A stretch of 64,000 nucleotides of DNA. Source: Limnomonas spitsbergensis (Eukaryota; Chlorophyta; Chlorophyceae; Chlamydomonadales). The number at the start of each line of letters is the position of its first letter. Position 1 is the first letter of the stretch. A program made the position numbers and the translations under genes. Positions 55,368-64,000 of this stretch are shown one piece after another. The DNA lies in contig JAYJMM010000036.1 of the NCBI GenBank assembly GCA_037349105.1, positions 5,430,001 through 5,494,000 of the forward strand. Direction: 5' to 3'. Under the pieces are notes generated by a model. It worked only from the letters and a program-made list of their open reading frames with translations. It did not search any database and had not been told where the DNA came from.

Positions 55368-58300
55368 CTGGTGAGGGGAGCAGTGTCTATTTTAGTGAGT
55401 GGTATACCACCTATCAGCTACAGTTCAGCTACACTGTGTCCCCCGGCCGCAAGCTCCTGGTTCGGCCAGCCCTGCTTCTTGGACTGCCAGCCGGAGGCCG
55501 GTCCAGGTTTGGTGGGCATCGGCCCAGGGGTGGCCGCGGGGCGACCCAGCAAAGGTGTTCCAGTACCCACTAAAATGAACACATTGTGAGGGGAAGGGAA
55601 CTTGAAGCGGTCGTAGGCCCTGGGGAAGGGGTCCCCAACTCCCCCCACGAGCCGCATCCCCAGAAACTTGAAGGCTCAGATGGCCTTGAAATGTCATTAC
55701 CAGACCTTGGTATAATCGGCCTGAGGAGAGGGGAAGGGAACTTAAAGAGGTCTTAGGCCCTAGGGGGGATAAGGGACTTTTATTTTCTACTCACTGGCAA
55801 GGCTCCAATAGCTGAAGGGCTAGTGTTAGACTGTTGGACGTCTTGGGATGCTCTGATGGGGCTTGAAGGGAGTGCCAATAGGCCAGTCTGACTAGGCTTA
55901 CATTTTTTTAGTGGGACAGTCAGGTATTGAGCCTGATAGTATAATCTCGACTGAGACTTCCCGAACTCGAGCTGTAAAGCCTGGTCTTGGGGTCTTTATA
56001 GCAGTGCTTGACTGGGCTGGGGTTCGGGACTCGAGTTTATCGTACGTCTTAGACGACAGGACGCAGAATGATCTTCGAGTTACGACTGGACTGGGCAGGA
56101 CGCGACTCAGAATTATAGAAAACGTCAAAATATCGAAATATGTGGACTGGGTGGTGCCAGACCACTACAGAACTTGTGTGTGCCACCTCAGCTCCAGGAC
56201 CAGGATGAGATCTAGATCCCACGGACCCTGCCCGGGATATCCAACGCGCTGTTTGATAATAAAAACAACTATCACTCTCGCTATCTCTCGCTCTCAGCTC
56301 GCTGCCCAGAGAAATTCTGCTGAGCTTATTGTGGACAGAGATGAGAGGTATGAGCTGTCGTTGAAGCGCGACAATTGTGTGGGCATGTTTTGGTCTATTG
56401 GATGAAGTGACTATTGGATGAAGTGAGCGGTATGTCTTTAATTGATCATTATACTCAAGGGCATCATCCCAATTTATCGCTAATTTATAGAACTAGTTTA
56501 ACACAAGTAAGGAGATTCTGTCCACTCACCAGAATTTACCGAGCAAGTAATTGGTTGGGAAAAAGATAGGAAGCGGGTAATGACAGGGAACGAACCACCC
56601 GACGTCAAACTAGCATGATACGCTTTCCCATACGGATTGCATCCACCCTGTCCTTACCTATCGGGAACTACAGGGGTATACAATGTGCCGACATTCAACA
56701 GACCATACCACTAATATAATGTATGGTATACGATGTGCCGACATTCAACAGACCATACCACTAATATAATGTATGGTATACGATGTGCCGACATTCAACA
56801 GACCATACCACTAATATAATGTATGGTATACGATGTGCCGACATTCAACAGACCATACCACTAATATAATGTATGGTATACGATGTGCCGACATTCAACA
56901 GACCATACCACTAATATAATGTATGGTATACGATGTGCCGACATTCAACAGACCATACCACTAATATAATGTATGGTATACGATGTGCCGACATTCAACA
57001 GACCATACCACTAATATAATGTATGGTATACGATGTGCCGACATTCAACAGACCATACCACTAATATAATGTATGGTATACGATGTGCCGACATTCAACA
57101 GACCATACCACTAATATAATGTATGGTATACGATGTGCCGACATTCAACAGACCATACCACTAATATAATGTATGGTATACGATGTGCCGACATTCAACA
57201 GACCATACCACTAATATAATGTATGGTATACGATGTGCCGACATTCAACAGACCATACCACTAATATAATGTATGGTATACGAGCGATAAAATACAACAA
57301 ATAAAATTACAAAGACTACCAGTAACTGCGAATTCTAATTATAATCTTTTATTTGTTTGCTCTGCTTCGGAAGCCTCTTCAAAAAATCGTGTACGGCAAC
57401 TACCAATTTCATCGACTTGCAGCGCACACTGTGCATTAACTCTTCGAGTACACATTCGCTAACCTCCCTCCCACCTAAACCTCCCCGACGCACGCGCCTC
57501 CCTCCCTCCCACCTCAACCCTTAACCCCAAACCCTAAACCCTAAACCTTCCCTCCGCACGCGCCTCCCTCCCTCCCACCTCAACCCTTAACCCCAAACCC
57601 TAAACCCTAAACCTTCCCTCCGCATGCGCTCCCTCCCTCCCACCTCAACCCTTAACCCCAAACCCTAAACCCTAAACCTTCCCTCCGCACGCGCCTCCCT
57701 CCCTCCCACCTCAACCCTTAACCCCAAACCCTAAACCCTAAACCTTCCCTCCGCACGCGCCTCCCTCCCTCCCACCTCAACCCTTAACCCCAAACCCTAA
57801 ACCCTAAAGCTTCCCTCCGCATGCGCCTCCCTCCCTCCCACCTCAACCCTTAACCCTTAACCCTAAACCTCCCCTCCGCATGCGCCTCCCTCCCTCCCAC
57901 CTCAACCCTCCCACCTCAACCCTTAACCCTAAACCCTAAACCTCCCCTCCGCATGCGCCTCCCTCCCTCCACCTAAGCTCGTGGTCTGGGTGCCAACACC
58001 TCCCCACCTGCACGCAATACAGCATACGACGCGGTACGGCATCAACAAATTTCATCGACTCGCAGCACACAGTGTGCATTAACTTTTCGAGTACACATTC
58101 ACTGACCTCCCTCCCACCTAAACCTCCCCTCTGCTTGCTGCTATTGTCCAGTCTGGTAAACGATCTGCAGCTCCCACCTAAGCTCGTGATCTGGGTGCCA
58201 GCACCTGCCCACCAGCGCGCAGTATGGCGCCGGAGCCCCTGGAGGGAACGCCGGTCGCCGATGCTCCTTACAGACCAGGTGCCCCAGCAGCGCGCGAGGT

Positions 58301-61300
58301 GTGCTTTGGAAGGGGATGCAGCCGGTGAAGAGTGACCACAGAGTGATGCCATAGGCGTACACCTGATGGGTTAGGTGTGAAGAGTGAAGAGTCGAGGGTT
58401 GAGGGTTTAAGCCCTGAGCCTTTGTCGCAGGTTTAGTTGTCTGCTTGCCACTTGTGATTCTACAAGATGATTTTGAGTAGGCAGGTCTCGTGCTTTCGCA
58501 TAGTGTGGGAAAATCCAATGGCCGTACATTCGAATTCAATATTTCTGCACACCGGGACAAGGTAAAAAACATGATGGTCTTCAAGATGAACCAAGTCACC
58601 CAGAACTGGAAATACCCTGGCATAGAAGCTGCACATTAGCTTACATCTGAAGTACCGGTATCTGTGCGGTGTTAAATTTAACTGCTGCCTGGGCCAATCA
58701 TTCAAGGCTTTTAGTCCTTATCGACCCAGTGCTGGCCGCCCAGCAGCCGGGTTCTGCAAAAATACCATGCGCTCCTCCCAGCAAAGGAGGGGAGCACCAG
58801 ATTTTGTTTCAAAGCTCTACCCGCACTCCTGCCTGCTCTTCTGCTCGCCCAACAGCCCACCCTCATGCCCCCTCCCCTGCTCTCACGTCAGACGCCTTGC
58901 TAACGCGCCCCTCCAGAAGCATCTCCGGCGCCATGTTCGTCATGGTGCCCTGGTACACGCTGCTCAGGTGTGTCTCCAAAAGGCCCATCTTAACGCTCAG
59001 ACCAAAGTCGGCGACCTTGGCTGTGAAGCCGCGGCCACCACCGCAGCTCTTGAGCATCACATTACGGGCCTGAAAGTCGGGGACAGAGGGTGTGGAAACC
59101 CCAAACCCTAAACCCTAAACCCTGATAGACAGGGACAGAGGGCATGGTAACCCTAAACCCTGATAGGCGGGGACAGAGGGCGTTGCAACCCTAAACCCTA
59201 AAATCCTAATAGGCAGGGACAGGGGGTAGGGAGCGCGTGAGGCCTTGGCCATGTGGTGCCAGTGCACGAGAGCAGATGGGAGGTGGGGCCAGGAGCTTAG
59301 ATATAGATATCCCACCTTGAGATAATAAAAATGTACTTCGGTACCGGTGCCTTGATACTTGATGTACACACATTCCTTGAAATACAAATGCCCGAGTCAC
59401 TGACTGAAAGGAACGGAACGGAAAAGAGTAACTAACCGATTTCAGTTGAAGTATATGGGGCCTTCTTGCAATTTAAGGAACGTGGTGTGTCACTACTGCA
59501 TCACGGGACGCCCTTTGAAGCGTTCGGAAGTTTCGGTACGGTACATTCTTGTTTTTTCAAAGGAATCATGTTCTGATGAGCCAGAGGAGGTGATCAACAC
59601 ACGATTTGTCCCTCAGGCAGAGCGCCATGCAGGCGGTCATTACAATATCCCACCTTGAGGTCTGAGTGTAGGATGTTCATGGAGTGCAAGTGGCACATGG
59701 CCTTGGCAATGTCCAAGGCAGTGTCCAGAACGGCGTGGTAGTTGAGCACCCCGGAGGTTAGGAATGCACCCCGCTCCAGCGCCTCCCCCAGGCTGCCCAG
59801 GTCGCAGTACTCCAGAATCAATCGCACCTGAACAGCAGGGGCCAAGATATAGATTCAACACACACACACACATACACACGCAGCTCCGGTTTATACAATA
59901 AATCATACTGTAGATTTGCTTTGCCTTCCCTGCTTTTTTTTTGTCATTTACTGCTTCCCTCAGGCCAAAATATGGACACAAACTGTGGATTTCCGACTGG
60001 AACTGGCGTTGACACGGCGATCATTAGTATTTTGATGAATCTCTCACGCCCTGACGAAGTTAATTACGAGAGAAGGCAATTCGAGTCTACTGTATCGGCG
60101 GAAAAAGAGCAAACAGTGCGCTGCGCCTCGGCAGATACTGCAAACTAAAAAGATTACAACAAGCAAGGAACAATGGATGGCGGATGCTGCCAAACAGGCA
60201 GAAAACTGCAAGCAATGCATAGCAGTAGAGCACAAGTTGCATATCCCTTTGTTCCTTTCCCCCCCTCTTCCTTTTAGTTTCTTCTTATCTCCCTTCTGAA
60301 CAGTTGGGCGCCCAAGCGGCCGAGCTTTCAGCGGGCCCAGAGGTGTAACGTTATTGACATGTTGCATATCGGACTCAAAGACAACAAGCAATGCGGGGTA
60401 GCTGCTGCAAGTCTGCAACATTGACAGAACTTGAGCCACATCACATGTCCCAGCAACGCCCCCTGCAGATGTGGTGCATGCAAGAAAGAAAGAAAGCTGC
60501 GTCCCGTGGGGGGCGTGAGAGTTACGAAAACATGCATGCTACAAGTATGGAAACATTCACACCACCACTGGTCACTCGGGCAAAGCCCCACGCAGGCGCT
60601 CATTACAATAAATATATTGTCCAATGTTTGCATTGTTCACACACATCTTTGCATTGTTCACACACATCTTTGCACCTGTCCCATGTTGCCTCATCTCCCT
60701 TGTCTCATAGCTTGTCCGATGTTCTCGCTTTCCCCTCATAACTGTGCACTCATCCCATGTTTGTGCCTTTCCCACGTAGCGGTGCACTTGTCCGATGTTC
60801 TCGCTTTCCCCTCATAGCTGTGCACTCATCCCATGTTCGCTACTTTCTCCCATAGCCGTGCACTTGTCCGATGTTCTCGCTTTCCCCTCATAGCTGTGCA
60901 CTCATCCCATGTTCGCTACTTTCTCCCATAGCCGTGCACTTGTCCAAATTTCTCGCTTTCCCCTCATAGCTGTGCACTCATCCCATGTTCGCTATTTTCT
61001 CCCATAGCGGTGCACTTGTCCGATGTTCTCGCTTTCCCCTCATAGCTGTGCACTCATCCCATGTTCGCTATTTTCTCCCATAGCCGTGCACTTGTCCGAT
61101 GTTCTCGCTTTCCCCTCATAGCTGTGCACTCATCCCATGTTCGCTACTTTCTCCCATAGCCGTGCACTTGTCCAATGTTCTCGCTTTCCCCTCATAGCTG
61201 TGCACTCATCCCATGTTCGCTATTTTCTCCCATAGCCGTGCACTTGTCCGATGTTCTCGCTTTCCCCTCATAGCTGTGCACTCATCCCATGTTCGCTACT

Positions 61301-63597
61301 TTCTCCCATAGCGGTGCACTTGTCCGATGTTCTCGCTTTCCCCTCATAGCTGTGCACTCATCCCATGTTCGCTACTTTCTCCCATAGCCGTGCACTTGTC
61401 CGATGTTCTCGCTTTCCCCTCATAGCTGTGCACTCATCCCATGTTCGCTATTTTCTCCCATAGCGGTGCACTTGTCCGATGTTCTCGCTTTCCCCTCATA
61501 GCTGTGCACTCATCCCATGTTCGCTATTTTCTCCCATAGCCGTGCACTTGTCCGATGTTCTCGCTTTCCCCTCATAGCTGTGCACTCATCCCATGTTCGC
61601 TATTTTCTCCCATAGCGGTGCACTTGCCCAATGTTCTCGCTCTCCCCTTATACCTGTCCACTTGTCTAATGCTTGGTCACCTCTCTCACCTCATAGCTGT
61701 GCACCTGGCCCATATTCTCACAGCCGCCAGGCTGCGGTATCCTCTCCCCCCCTCCTGTTCCGCAGACATTCCCGCCGCCTTCCTGCACGCCGCCGCCTTT
61801 CTGCACGTCGACATTGGGCTCGCTCCGCTGCACTGAGTTGCGCACCGGCTTGATGGAATAGGTGTACGTTGCGACCACGTTGGGATGAGCCAGGGAGCTG
61901 CTGATGGCGGCCTCCATGATGCCCATCTTCTCGCGCTTCTCGGTGCCTGGGTTAAGCATTCAAGGGTGTAGGGCCAAGGTTCGAAACCCCAAACTAGGCC
62001 TCTCGGTGCCTGGGTTAAGGAGTGAAGGGTGTAGGGCCTTAGCTTGACTAACGGGTCATCTTGCATCGCCAGTTCTGCCTGCTTACCAAAAATGGGCCAC
62101 TTGGAGCTCACATTGATTGCGAGGGATCAATTAAGCATCCGACGCGTCTTACCTAGGTTCTAAACTCTAAACCCTGAACCCTATGGTACCGGCGCGGATG
62201 TGGCTATGGCCCCGAGCTGCGCTGTCTCCTAAACCTCCAAGCCCTAGTGGGGCGTAGCTTTTCTTTCTTTCTTCCACCCCCTTCTCACATTTTGATTGCG
62301 GACTCAAAGCAAGCCATCTGCTCGCGCTTCTCATTGCCCGGGTTCAGCGTTTAAGGGTAAAGGCCTAATGTTTGGACTGAAACCTGAAACCTGCATGATG
62401 GCCGTCGTTACACACTTCCTGGTGCGTGGGTAAAGAGATGAAGGTTGAAAGGATTGGGGTTTAGGGCTTAGGGTTAAGGGCTTAGGGTTTAGGGTTTAGA
62501 GTGAGTCAAGAGATGAAGGTTCATCTTCTGACGACAGCCATGAAGGCCACCATCTGCGTGTGGCACACACTTTGTGAGACAGGATGGAAGTGTTTGGGAT
62601 GAAAGATCGCGAGGGGCGCCGACCCAGCAGATGTTGCACATCCTTCCCTTCCATGTGCCATCCTCCTCCGAGCACTCACCGCCCACACTTGGCCGCCAAC
62701 ATCCTGGTTCTTCACCCGCGGGCCCTCCGCCTCTTCAGTTTTCACCCCTCTGATGGATTGCGACAAAAGGCTTCTCCGCACAAAGCTTACCGTAGACGTC
62801 GTTTGCCTCCGGGAGAAATCCATGTTTCTTTTTGCCTTCGCGCCTTACAAAAACCCAACTTCGGCGGAAAACGCCATTTTCTGGACGTCAAAAAAGTTCT
62901 CCAGCGCTTCAGCTAAGACCTTAACTTGACTCTCGTTTGCGAAGGCAAAACAAGTATACGGTTATCTAAAACTCGGCATCGATGCCCCAATGTTGTGCCC
63001 CCTCCTTAAAAACCTTTAAGGATTTTAATAATGATTAATGCACCGTGTGCCCCCGCTTTGTCCCAAGAGGTGCGGCTCACCAGGCAGGATGGTGACCAGC
63101 CAACAGCATCGTCTTGAGTCTTGACGGCTACATGCCCCCCCCCAATCTATTCCGTTCTAGTTTGAACACCACTCCTGGAAGCCCGCTCAGGGCGGCAGGC
63201 AGTGACCATGTCCCTGCTCCCCTGCTGCCCTCACCTGAGAGGTCGGCAGCCAGCCGGCAGACACTTTTGACGGCCACCTGTCCCCCCTTTTCTTGTATAG
63301 CTTAACGTCCGCCCCTGCTTACAAGCTCAGGCCCGGCAGGCAGTGGCCTTGTCCCTGCTTCCCTCGCCTGACAGGTCGGCGGCCAGCTGCAGGGTCTTGA
63401 TGGCCACCTTCTGCCCCCCCCCCTCTTTCTTCCACTTTGACGGCCACTCTGCATGCAAGCTCAGGGCGGCAGGCAGTGACCATGTCCCTGCTTCCCTCAC
63501 CTGACAGGTCGGCGGGCAGCAGCAGGGTCTTGATTGCCACCTCCGTCCCCCGCCACAGCCCCTTGTACACCTTGCTGAAAGAACCCTCTCCAAGGAC
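54992..63597 (-). CDS. TKL-type protein kinase (6 exons, N-terminus outside window)
   Basis: Phosphotransferase with a complete catalytic domain. Exons joined (minus strand): 63597-63501, 61946-61690, 59827-59654, 59069-58887, 58362-58178, 55367-54992; phases agree and give about 423 residues to the stop. Seen in order: glycine loop LGEGSFSKVYKG, VAIK lysine, helix-C region EKREKMGIMEAAI, HPNVVATYTY, hinge LILEYCDLGSL, catalytic loop HSDLKARNV (Ser instead of the usual Arg), ADFGLS, P+1 MAPEMLL, SDVYAYGITLWSLFTG, CWHPDHELRPTFDDIL. A ~100-residue Pro/Gly/Ser-rich tail follows. The overall pattern is like the expanded TKL/MAP3K-like kinases of volvocine algae; no substrate can be named. Confidence 0.9.
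55395..55570 (-). mobile_element. Dispersed repeat family A, inverted copy
   Basis: Plus-strand reading gives CAGCTACAGTTCAGCTACAC, AGCCCTGCTTCTTGGACTGC and GAGGCCGGTCCAGGTTTGG, the reverse complement order of the other copies. Confidence 0.7.
55575..55760 (-). repeat. Direct repeats of the kinase last-exon acceptor flank
   Basis: GAGGGGAAGGGAACTTGAAG with GGTCGTAGGCCCTGGGG recurs as GAGGGGAAGGGAACTTAAAG with GGTCTTAGGCCCTAGGG at 55724. ATCGGCCTGAGGAGAGGGG at 55710 copies the exon start flank (GTCGGCCTGGTGAGGGGAG). Confidence 0.78.
55911..56405 (+). other. Unassigned 164-codon open frame in kinase intron
   Basis: Plus-strand frame from ATG to TGA in repeat-poor sequence, opposite to the kinase gene. 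Parts such as ISRSQLAAQRNSAELIVDRD look protein-like in composition, but no family is recognised and no splice signals support it. It could be a nested gene fragment, part of a transposon or chance. Confidence 0.2.
56677..57283. repeat. 50-bp tandem, 12 nearly identical copies
   Basis: Unit CGATGTGCCGACATTCAACA, GACCATACCACTAATATAAT, GTATGGTATA. Contains a 7-bp inverted pair ACCATAC/GTATGGT. Units are essentially identical, so this is a recent expansion in the kinase intron. Confidence 0.97.
57380..58177 (-). repeat. Donor-derived, telomere-like tandem and a 110-bp duplicate
   Basis: 57490-57960: ~66-bp units of CCTCCCTCCCACCTCAACCC and TTAACCCCAAACCCTAAACC. Their CCCACCTCAA part reads GAGGTGGG on the gene strand, like the exon donor. 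57965-58035 copies the exon end (CACCTAAGCTCGTGGTCTGG); 58035-58140 duplicates 57390-57490. Confidence 0.88.
58178..58362 (-). CDS. Kinase exon, C-lobe (VYAYGITLWSLFTG)
   Basis: VYAYGITLWSLFTGCIPFQS, TPRALLGHLVCKEHRRPAFP, PYCALVGRCWHPDHEL; donor AG|GTGGGA splits the Arg of RPTF. Confidence 0.94.
58363..58886. other. Kinase intron, unique sequence
   Basis: No tandem structure of note. Holds unique sequence and a C-rich acceptor flank at the low end; no exon seen. Confidence 0.5.
58887..59069 (-). CDS. Kinase exon with DFG and APE
   Basis: ARNVMLKSCGGGRGFTAKVA, DFGLSVKMGLLETHLSSVYQ, GTMTNMAPEMLLEGRVSKAS, D; 61 codons, donor GTGAGA. Confidence 0.95.
59070..59330 (-). repeat. GGGACAGAGGG / CCCTAAACC direct repeats
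   Basis: AGGGGACAGAGGG(T/C)-type units follow the kinase exon acceptor flank (GGGGACAGAGGGTGTGG at 59081) at about 59126, 59170 and 59215. 59307-59320 (ATATCCCACCTTGAG) copies the 3' end of the next exon. Confidence 0.8.
59654..59827 (-). CDS. Kinase exon with hinge and HSDLK
   Basis: VRLILEYCDLGSLGEALERG, HAVLDTALDIAKAMCHLHSM, NILHSDLK; 58 codons, phase 0 at both ends. Confidence 0.95.
59910..60095. mobile_element. MITE-like element F, copy 3 (diverged)
   Basis: GATTTGCTTTGCCTTCCCTG, TTTCCGACTGGAACTGGCGT, GATCATTAGTATTTTGATGA, ATCTCTC and GAGAAGGCAATTCG match copy 1 in order. It lacks the CTGCCCTCAGGGC block. Confidence 0.7.
60478..60540 (+). mobile_element. Dispersed family B, truncated copy
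   Basis: AAGAAAGAAAGAAAGCTGCG, TCCCGTGGGGGGCGTGAGAG, close to 20155-20210. Confidence 0.66.
60700..61689 (-). repeat. 76-bp tandem derived from kinase exon 3' end, about 11 copies
   Basis: Each unit holds CCCCTCATAGCTGTGCACTC; the exon end at 61690 reads CACCTCATAGCTGTGCAC. The copies keep the exon side (GTGCACAGCTATGAG) but have GG where the donor GT stood. The other half is ATCCCATGTTCGCTA(C/T)TTTC and TCCCATAGCCGTGCACTTGT. Confidence 0.94.
61690..61946 (-). CDS. Kinase exon with helix C and HPNVV
   Basis: TEKREKMGIMEAAISSSLAH, PNVVATYTYSIKPVRNS, then a Gly-rich insert (VQKGGGVQEGGG) ending VHSYE at a strong GTGAGA donor in phase 0. Earlier donors (for example CCG|GTGCGC) would drop the insert and cannot be excluded. 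Confidence 0.82.
61950..62060 (-). repeat. Copy of kinase exon acceptor flank
   Basis: CTCGGTGCCTGGGTTAAG recurs at 62001 with AGTGAAGGGTGTAGGGCC, matching 61940-61980. Confidence 0.8.
62185..62278 (-). mobile_element. Dispersed family B, inverted copy
   Basis: GGCGCGGATGTGGCTATGGC, GAGCTGCGCTGTCTCC, CAAGCCCTAGTGGGGCGTAG, CTTTTCTTTCTTTC. Confidence 0.75.
62280..63060. other. Kinase intron, mixed sequence
   Basis: Degenerate CTCGCGCTTCTCATTGCCCG copy of the exon start (62321), telomere-like TTTAGGG words (62455-62500) and unique sequence. No further exon found. Confidence 0.5.
63060..63500 (-). repeat. Three copies of the glycine-loop exon 3' end plus donor
   Basis: CTCGCCTGACAGGTCGGCGG with GTCTTGATGGCCACC (63366), CTCACCTGAGAGGTCGGCAG with TTTTGACGGCCACC (63232) and a weaker one at 63075 correspond to CTCACCTGACAGGTCGGCGG of the exon. 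The first has GC in place of the donor GT. Confidence 0.9.
63501..63597 (-). CDS. Kinase exon with glycine loop and VAIK
   Basis: VLGEGSFSKVYKGLWRGTEV, AIKTLLLPADLS; acceptor CTGCAG, donor CAG|GTGAGG, phase 1 out. Phase 0 entry implies an upstream exon beyond the window. Confidence 0.93.
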
Positions 63598-64000
63598 CTG
63601 CAGGGTTTAGGGTTAGTGATTTAGGGTATATAATTGAGGGTTAAGGGTTTAGGGTGGATTCTAGGTCTAGGGGGTAATCAGGGTTAAGGTTTTGAGGTTT
63701 AATCAGGGGTTAAGGGTCACGCTCGAGACCATGAAATTTGAAACCCTGAACACTGCCAGCAAGACCAAGTAAATTCCTGTCAAAGAGACCCCGAAATGTA
63801 TAATTCAATTATGTGAGCATTTGGATCTCCAGCATTTGTACCTCTAGTGCTCCGACCTCGAGCATTTGGATTTCAAGCATTTAGACCTCAAACCCTTTAA
63901 TACGGCGGACGGTTATGCTCAAGAACCTTAAACCCTTGAACCCTTAAGACTGCCTGCAAACCAAGTCATTTCCTGGCAAAGAGTTTTACAATCCAATTAC
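63598..64000 (-). other. Kinase intron at window edge
   Basis: Telomere-like TTTAGGG/TTAAGGG words (63600-63720) and a two-copy word, AAGACCAAGTAAATTCCTGT (63760) and AAACCAAGTCATTTCCTGGC (63957), with AAAGAG flanks. These may be edge copies of an exon just outside the window. Confidence 0.5.

Overview
The window is nuclear DNA of a flagellated green alga, most likely a chlamydomonadalean chlorophyte. The evidence is three spliced genes with short exons (45-400 nt) and GT-AG introns. One encodes an intraflagellar-transport subunit, one a malic enzyme with the [13 protein letters not shown] signature, and one a tyrosine-kinase-like (TKL) kinase with an HSDLK catalytic loop. Plant-type telomere-like words (CCCTAAA) are scattered through the introns. 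The species cannot be fixed from the sequence.

Layout. (1) Minus strand, 15995 down to 117: a malic enzyme gene. Fifteen exons join in one consistent reading frame to give the first 590 residues; the C-terminus lies beyond base 1. (2) A 302-bp divergent intergenic region, 15996-16297. (3) Plus strand, 16298-53528: a complete gene for IFT139 (TTC21B/FAP60 family), the TPR-repeat subunit of the IFT-A complex. Thirty-four exons join in frame to give about 1340 residues, against 1316 for human TTC21B, with a C-terminus that closely matches the family. The coding sequence takes up about 4 kb of a 37-kb gene. (4) A 1.46-kb convergent intergenic region, 53529-54991. (5) Minus strand, 63597 down to 54992: a TKL-type protein kinase. 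Six exons run from the glycine loop to the stop codon; the N-terminus lies beyond base 64000.

About 90% of the window is intron, and most of the intron is tandem repeat. In at least half of the 55 exons the adjacent repeat is not random. It consists of direct, degenerate copies of that exon's own last or first 15-60 nt together with its splice site, sometimes amplified into arrays of 10-25 copies. All three genes show this on both the donor and the acceptor side. It appears to be the main way these introns grew. In one place (IFT139 exon 24) the copies are 138 bp, in frame and each carry an acceptor, so the protein could gain 46-residue blocks by splice choice.

Also present are several families of short dispersed repeats (five or more families, on both strands), one with terminal inverted repeats, and a perfect 21-bp hairpin. 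Very long G-rich, C-rich and pyrimidine-rich minisatellites produce long but meaningless open frames. The three genes have no evident common pathway. IFT139 acts in the flagellum, the malic enzyme probably in an organelle, and the kinase in signalling.
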